Below, one piece after another: positions 1-5,309 of a DNA stretch of 5,309 bases (position 1 is its first letter; each line of letters starts with the position of its first letter). Where the stretch lies: positions 1 through 5,309 of the forward strand of contig CAUGKA010000137.1 in assembly GCA_959599615.1 (NCBI GenBank), read 5' to 3'. Source of the stretch: an uncultured Collinsella sp. GTDB taxonomy: Bacteria > Actinomycetota > Coriobacteriia > Coriobacteriales > Coriobacteriaceae. Position numbers and translations under genes: made by a program. The notes under the pieces are model-generated. The model was not told the DNA's origin. It worked only from the letters and a program-made list of their open reading frames with translations, and ran no database searches.

Positions 1-342
1 GATAGCAACATTCAGCACGATTCCTTTTTTGACATGTTCCCCGCGCGGGGTCATCAGAGCGCCATTTTGACGTTCGTGTGGACCAAGAGCTCATCCAACG
101 CCACGAGTATCGACTGGAAGATGCGCATCGTAAGCATGGACGACACCATTGCCGAGCGCATTCAAAAACAGGTGAACTCGGTTTCGTCGCTGATCGAGGA
201 CCCGGTGGTGAGCCAGACCAAGATTGACGAGGAAAAGGCCGAACGTGACCTGGAGCATCGTCTGCATGGCCGCGAGATTTTCCGCGGCGGCAAGCCCGAC
301 CGAACGCCGTCCGATCTGCTGGAACAGGACAAGCAAAAGTAA
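1..342 (+). CDS. 3' end of an unrecognised protein gene (5' truncated by window edge)
   Basis: The reading frame is open from the first base to a TAA at 340-342, giving the last 113 residues of a longer protein. An ATG at 34 lies in this frame but has no Shine-Dalgarno before it (CCTTTTTTGAC), so the gene most likely starts outside the window. The visible part begins with a mixed hydrophobic stretch (FFDMFP, then SAILTFVW). It continues with a segment around IDWKMRIVSMDDTIAERI and ends in a long, highly charged, probably helical region rich in Glu, Lys, Arg and Asp, closing with LLEQDKQK. I see no signal peptide or membrane helix in this part. The order 'GHQ, hydrophobic strand, DDTIAERI' faintly recalls the C-terminal end of SNF2-type helicase domains (RxGQ ... 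TIEERI), but this is too weak to name it. Codon use looks native. A strong terminator follows seven bases after the stop, so the gene is not co-transcribed with carA. The coding call is fairly sure; the function is unknown. Confidence 0.7.
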   Translation, partial: DSNIQHDSFFDMFPARGHQSAILTFVWTKSSSNATSIDWKMRIVSMDDTIAERIQKQVNSVSSLIEDPVVSQTKIDEEKAERDLEHRLHGREIFRGGKPDRTPSDLLEQDKQK

Positions 343-348
343 GAGGCC

Positions 349-389
349 ATTATCCCGCGTGAGTCACAAGCCCACGCGGGATAATTTTT
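349..389 (+). terminator. Rho-independent terminator after the upstream gene
   Basis: A perfect 13-bp inverted repeat (ATTATCCCGCGTG at 349-361 and CACGCGGGATAAT at 373-385) encloses an 11-base loop and runs directly into TTTTT at 385-389. The GC-rich core plus T tract on the + strand is the classic intrinsic terminator form. The other strand has no T tract after the stem, so it acts in one direction. It separates the upstream gene from the carAB unit, which therefore needs its own promoter in the next 160 bases. Confidence 0.93.
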
Positions 390-413
390 CTGGGACGGGG
401 ATTAAATAATCAT

Positions 414-431
414 TATGCATAGAAAGTCATA
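414..431. promoter_or_regulatory. Candidate ARG box (ArgR operator)
   Basis: TATGCATAGAAAGTCATA fits the 18-bp ARG box pattern TNTGAATWWWWATTCANW at about 15 positions. The left half TGCAT is a known variant of TGAAT, and the right half AGTCA differs from ATTCA at one base. It sits in an AT-rich island (402-463) that contrasts with the GC-rich genes around it. A slightly larger dyad, ATTATG at 412-417 and CATAAT at 428-433, surrounds the same centre. ArgR represses carAB in several bacteria because carbamoyl phosphate feeds arginine synthesis, so the location makes sense. A clear second box at the usual spacing is not visible; TGAAATTAA at 456-464 could be a degraded half. An AT-rich region can match such a pattern by chance, hence the modest confidence. 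Confidence 0.4.
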
Positions 432-460
432 ATTATCATTTCGTAAACATTTCGATGAAA

Positions 461-492
461 TTAACGCCATGAGGCATGCTTGCGGTTACAAT
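461..492 (+). promoter_or_regulatory. Probable carAB promoter (-10 TACAAT)
   Basis: TACAAT at 487-492 matches the -10 consensus TATAAT at five of six bases. It would start transcription near 499-500, about 50 bases before the carA ATG and just upstream of the PyrR-type hairpin. No good -35 sits at the ideal 17-base spacing (464-469 reads ACGCCA). TTAACG at 461-466 resembles TTGACA but leaves a 20-base spacer. The promoter may therefore be weak or activator dependent, or the real start may lie farther upstream, where CATAAT (428-433) and TATCAT (434-439) are other possible -10 elements. A promoter must exist between the terminator and carA; its exact position is inferred. Confidence 0.5.
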
Positions 493-500
493 ACCGCGAG
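479..500. repeat. Inverted repeat framing the -10 element
   Basis: CTTGCGGT (479-486) and ACCGCGAG (493-500) are inverted copies matching at seven of eight positions. They are separated by exactly six bases, which are the proposed -10 TACAAT. In DNA this has the size and symmetry of a repressor operator overlying a promoter. If transcription begins farther upstream, the same bases would form an 8-bp RNA stem with one U-G pair and a six-base loop. No T run follows, so it is not a terminator. Confidence 0.5.
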
Positions 501-513
501 GCCTAACTACACA

Positions 514-544
514 CCTTTAAGCCGGTCCTGTGAGACCGGGAAGG
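514..544 (+). promoter_or_regulatory. PyrR-binding RNA hairpin overlapping the carA ribosome binding site
   Basis: The leader RNA can fold with an upper stem CCGGUC (522-527) / GACCGG (534-539) around the loop CUGUGA. An asymmetric internal bulge (UAAG at 518-521 opposite G540) and a lower stem CCUU (514-517) / AAGG (541-544) complete the hairpin. The top reads GUCCUGUGAGACC, which fits the conserved PyrR recognition element (R)UCCNGNGAG(R)Y, and the bulged two-stem layout is that of known PyrR binding loops. PyrR binds such loops when UMP or UTP is high. The AAGG of the lower stem is part of the carA Shine-Dalgarno AAGGAG, so PyrR binding should block ribosome access. That is the translational mode described for Mycobacterium smegmatis pyr genes, as opposed to the attenuation seen in Bacillus. 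No terminator lies between the hairpin and carA, which supports the translational mode. PyrR itself is not encoded in the window. Confidence 0.85.
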
Positions 545-546
545 AG
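541..546 (+). promoter_or_regulatory. carA ribosome binding site
   Basis: AAGGAG lies four bases before the ATG at 551 and fixes that start. It decides against the in-frame GTG at 530, which would add seven residues but sits inside the hairpin loop with no Shine-Dalgarno before it. Its first four bases pair with CCUU in the PyrR-type hairpin. Confidence 0.85.
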
Positions 547-550
547 AATT

Positions 551-1990
551 ATGGCGAACAACCATACCGCGGGCGCTGCCGCCCGCACCTTCGCGCCCAG
601 CGAGCTTTGCCAGCGTATGCTGGCCAAAACCAGCAAGGGCACCTGCGGTCCCTGCATCCTGTATCTTGAGGATGGGACCATTTTTTATGGACGTGCATGC
701 GGCGCCGAGGGCACCGCGACCGGTGAAGTCTGCTTCAACACCTCGCTCGAGGGCTACTTTGAGGTCATGACCGACCCGAGTTATGCCGGCCAAATTGTAA
801 CCATGACCTATCCGCAGATCGGCAATTACGGTATCGACGAGACCGATGTCCAGTCGGCCTTCCCCGGCGACGCCGTGCGCCCTGCGAGCGCTCCGGCTAT
901 GCGCGGCATGATCGTTCGCGACATGTGCGCCACGCCTTCTAACTGGCGCTCGGCCGTCAGCGTGCCGGAGTACCTGCGCGCTCACGGCATCGTCGCTATC
1001 GAGGGTGTCGACACCCGCGCTCTGGTGCGCCATCTGCGCGACAATGGTTCCAAGATGGGCATTATCTCGACAGAGATCTTCGACGTCGACGAGCTTGCCG
1101 AGCGCTTGTCCGCAGCGCCCACGCTGGTGGGCGAGAACCTGGTCAAGACCGTAAGTTGCTCCGCGCCTCACGAGTTTGTGGCCGCCGACCTGCCTGCCAC
1201 GCATGACTTTGCGCTCACTGCCGCCGCTCCTGCCCGCCACAAAGTGGTTGCTTACGACTGCGGCGTGAAGCGTGGCATTTTGGAGGGCCTGGTCCGTGCC
1301 GGCTGCGACCTCACCGTCGTGCCGTGGGATACGCCTGCTCAGCAGGTGCTCGACATGAATCCCGACGGCGTCTTTTTATCCAACGGCCCCGGCGATCCCG
1401 ATGCCGTGGTGGAGACCTATGAGCAGGTGCAGCAGCTGATCGGCAAGGTGCCGGTCTTTGGCATTTGCCTCGGTCACCAGATGATCAGCCTGGCCTGCGG
1501 CGCTCAAATGGAAAAGCTTAAATTCGGTCACCGTGGCGGTAACCAGCCGGTTATGAATCTGGTGAGCCGTCGCGTGGAGATCACCGCGCAAAACCACGGC
1601 TTTGGCCTGCTGTTCCCCAGTCTGGGCAAACTGATTCCGGAGCTTTCCGGCGGCGAAACCGAGCATGCGTCCGATGGCGACCTGCGCGCCTGGGTGCGCC
1701 GCGGTATCGCGCCGGTCGTGATGAACGAGCGCTTTGGCCGCATTCGCCTGACACATGTGAACCTCAACGACGGCACCGCCGAGGGCATCCAGCTGCTCGA
1801 CGCCCCGTGCTTCTCGGTCCAATACCACCCCGAGGCTTCGCCCGGCCCCACCGATGCCCACTATCTCTTTACCGCCTTTACGCGACTCATGGACGGCGAG
1901 GAGAACTACCTGGACATCGACACCGCGAAGGACCGCCTCGCCGGCTGGAATTTCGCCGAGTCCGAGAACGCTGCGACCGAGGAGAACTAA
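551..1990 (+). CDS. carA: Carbamoyl phosphate synthetase small subunit (glutaminase), CarA
   Basis: This cytoplasmic subunit hydrolyses glutamine and passes ammonia through a tunnel to CarB for carbamoyl phosphate synthesis. The N-terminal CPSase small-chain domain starts near residue 36 (ILYLEDGTIFYGRA, then GEVCFNTSLEGY and DPSYAGQIVTMTYPQIGNYG). A class I glutamine amidotransferase domain follows from about residue 236 (VVAYDCGVKR). It carries SNGPGDP at 277-283, the nucleophile Cys306 in FGICLGHQ, and His426 and Glu428 in HPEASPGP, so the catalytic triad is complete. ITAQNHGF is at 344-351. The protein has 479 residues against 382 in E. coli. The excess is an N-terminal extension of about 30 residues holding Cys20 and a CGPC motif at 32-35, about 7 residues in the N-terminal domain or linker, about 36 residues inserted between ITAQNHGF and THVNLNDGT (within 352-400), and an acidic tail of about 24 residues. 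The ATG at 551 is chosen for the AAGGAG before it. It forms an operon with carB. Confidence 0.97.
   Translation: MANNHTAGAAARTFAPSELCQRMLAKTSKGTCGPCILYLEDGTIFYGRACGAEGTATGEVCFNTSLEGYFEVMTDPSYAGQIVTMTYPQIGNYGIDETDVQSAFPGDAVRPASAPAMRGMIVRDMCATPSNWRSAVSVPEYLRAHGIVAIEGVDTRALVRHLRDNGSKMGIISTEIFDVDELAERLSAAPTLVGENLVKTVSCSAPHEFVAADLPATHDFALTAAAPARHKVVAYDCGVKRGILEGLVRAGCDLTVVPWDTPAQQVLDMNPDGVFLSNGPGDPDAVVETYEQVQQLIGKVPVFGICLGHQMISLACGAQMEKLKFGHRGGNQPVMNLVSRRVEITAQNHGFGLLFPSLGKLIPELSGGETEHASDGDLRAWVRRGIAPVVMNERFGRIRLTHVNLNDGTAEGIQLLDAPCFSVQYHPEASPGPTDAHYLFTAFTRLMDGEENYLDIDTAKDRLAGWNFAESENAATEEN
1979..1984 (+). promoter_or_regulatory. carB ribosome binding site inside the carA 3' end
   Basis: GAGGAG lies seven bases before the carB ATG at 1992 and is read as the Glu-Glu pair near the CarA C terminus. 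With only one base between the carA TAA (1988-1990) and the carB ATG, ribosomes finishing carA can re-initiate on carB. The two subunits should therefore be made in step, and PyrR control of carA translation should extend to carB. The site excludes the longer open frame reaching back to 1854, which overlaps carA. Confidence 0.85.
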
Positions 1991-1991
1991 C

Positions 1992-5306
<3,315 letters not shown>

Positions 5307-5309
5307 ATT

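Noticed and set aside
39..50. 12-bp palindrome CCCCGCGCGGGG
   Set aside because: It lies inside the upstream coding frame, has no loop or T tract, and is expected by chance in GC-rich DNA.
29..58. Perfect -35 TTGACA at 29-34
   Set aside because: No acceptable -10 lies 16-18 bases downstream (CATCAG region), and it falls within an open coding frame.
530..550. GTG at 530 as an earlier carA start
   Set aside because: It lies in the loop of the PyrR-type hairpin without a Shine-Dalgarno; AAGGAG at 541-546 points to the ATG at 551.
390..550. Bacillus-style PyrR attenuator (antiterminator/terminator pair) before carA
   Set aside because: The only terminator (349-389) is upstream of the likely promoter and of the PyrR loop; no second stem with a T tract occurs before carA.
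1854..1991. 46-codon upstream extension of the carB frame overlapping carA
   Set aside because: The added residues are Arg/Ser/Thr-rich out-of-frame carA sequence. The family N terminus (KRTDIKRILVIGSGP) and GAGGAG both indicate the ATG at 1992.

Overview
The window reads as chromosomal DNA of a GC-rich actinobacterium. The best guess is a member of the Coriobacteriia such as Collinsella. This rests on GC-biased codon choice, the actinobacterial style of the CarB allosteric domain (INTP-x-G...R-x-DGY) and a PyrR site placed over a ribosome binding site. The assignment comes from pattern memory, not from a database search.

Layout: (1) Positions 1-342 hold the 3' end of a gene that enters from upstream and whose family I cannot name. 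(2) A strong rho-independent terminator (349-389) closes that unit. (3) A short AT-rich regulatory region (about 390-550) holds a candidate ARG box, a -10 element enclosed in a dyad, and an RNA hairpin that matches the PyrR-binding loop of pyrimidine genes, with the carA Shine-Dalgarno in its lower stem. (4) carA (551-1990) and carB (1992-5306) follow with one base between them, and the window ends three bases after the carB stop.

Together, carA and carB encode the two subunits of glutamine-dependent carbamoyl phosphate synthetase. CarA releases ammonia from glutamine. CarB turns bicarbonate, ammonia and two ATP into carbamoyl phosphate for both pyrimidine and arginine synthesis. All catalytic residues I checked are present in both subunits. 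The leader suggests two layers of control matching these two end products: possible ArgR binding on the DNA, and PyrR binding on the mRNA that would hide the carA ribosome binding site when UMP/UTP is high.

The genes themselves are ordinary housekeeping genes and I see no new multi-gene system. The points most worth a second look are the PyrR-type translational switch, the possible dual control, and a CarA about 100 residues longer than the E. coli protein, with a CGPC-bearing N-terminal extension, a roughly 36-residue insertion inside the glutaminase domain and an acidic tail.
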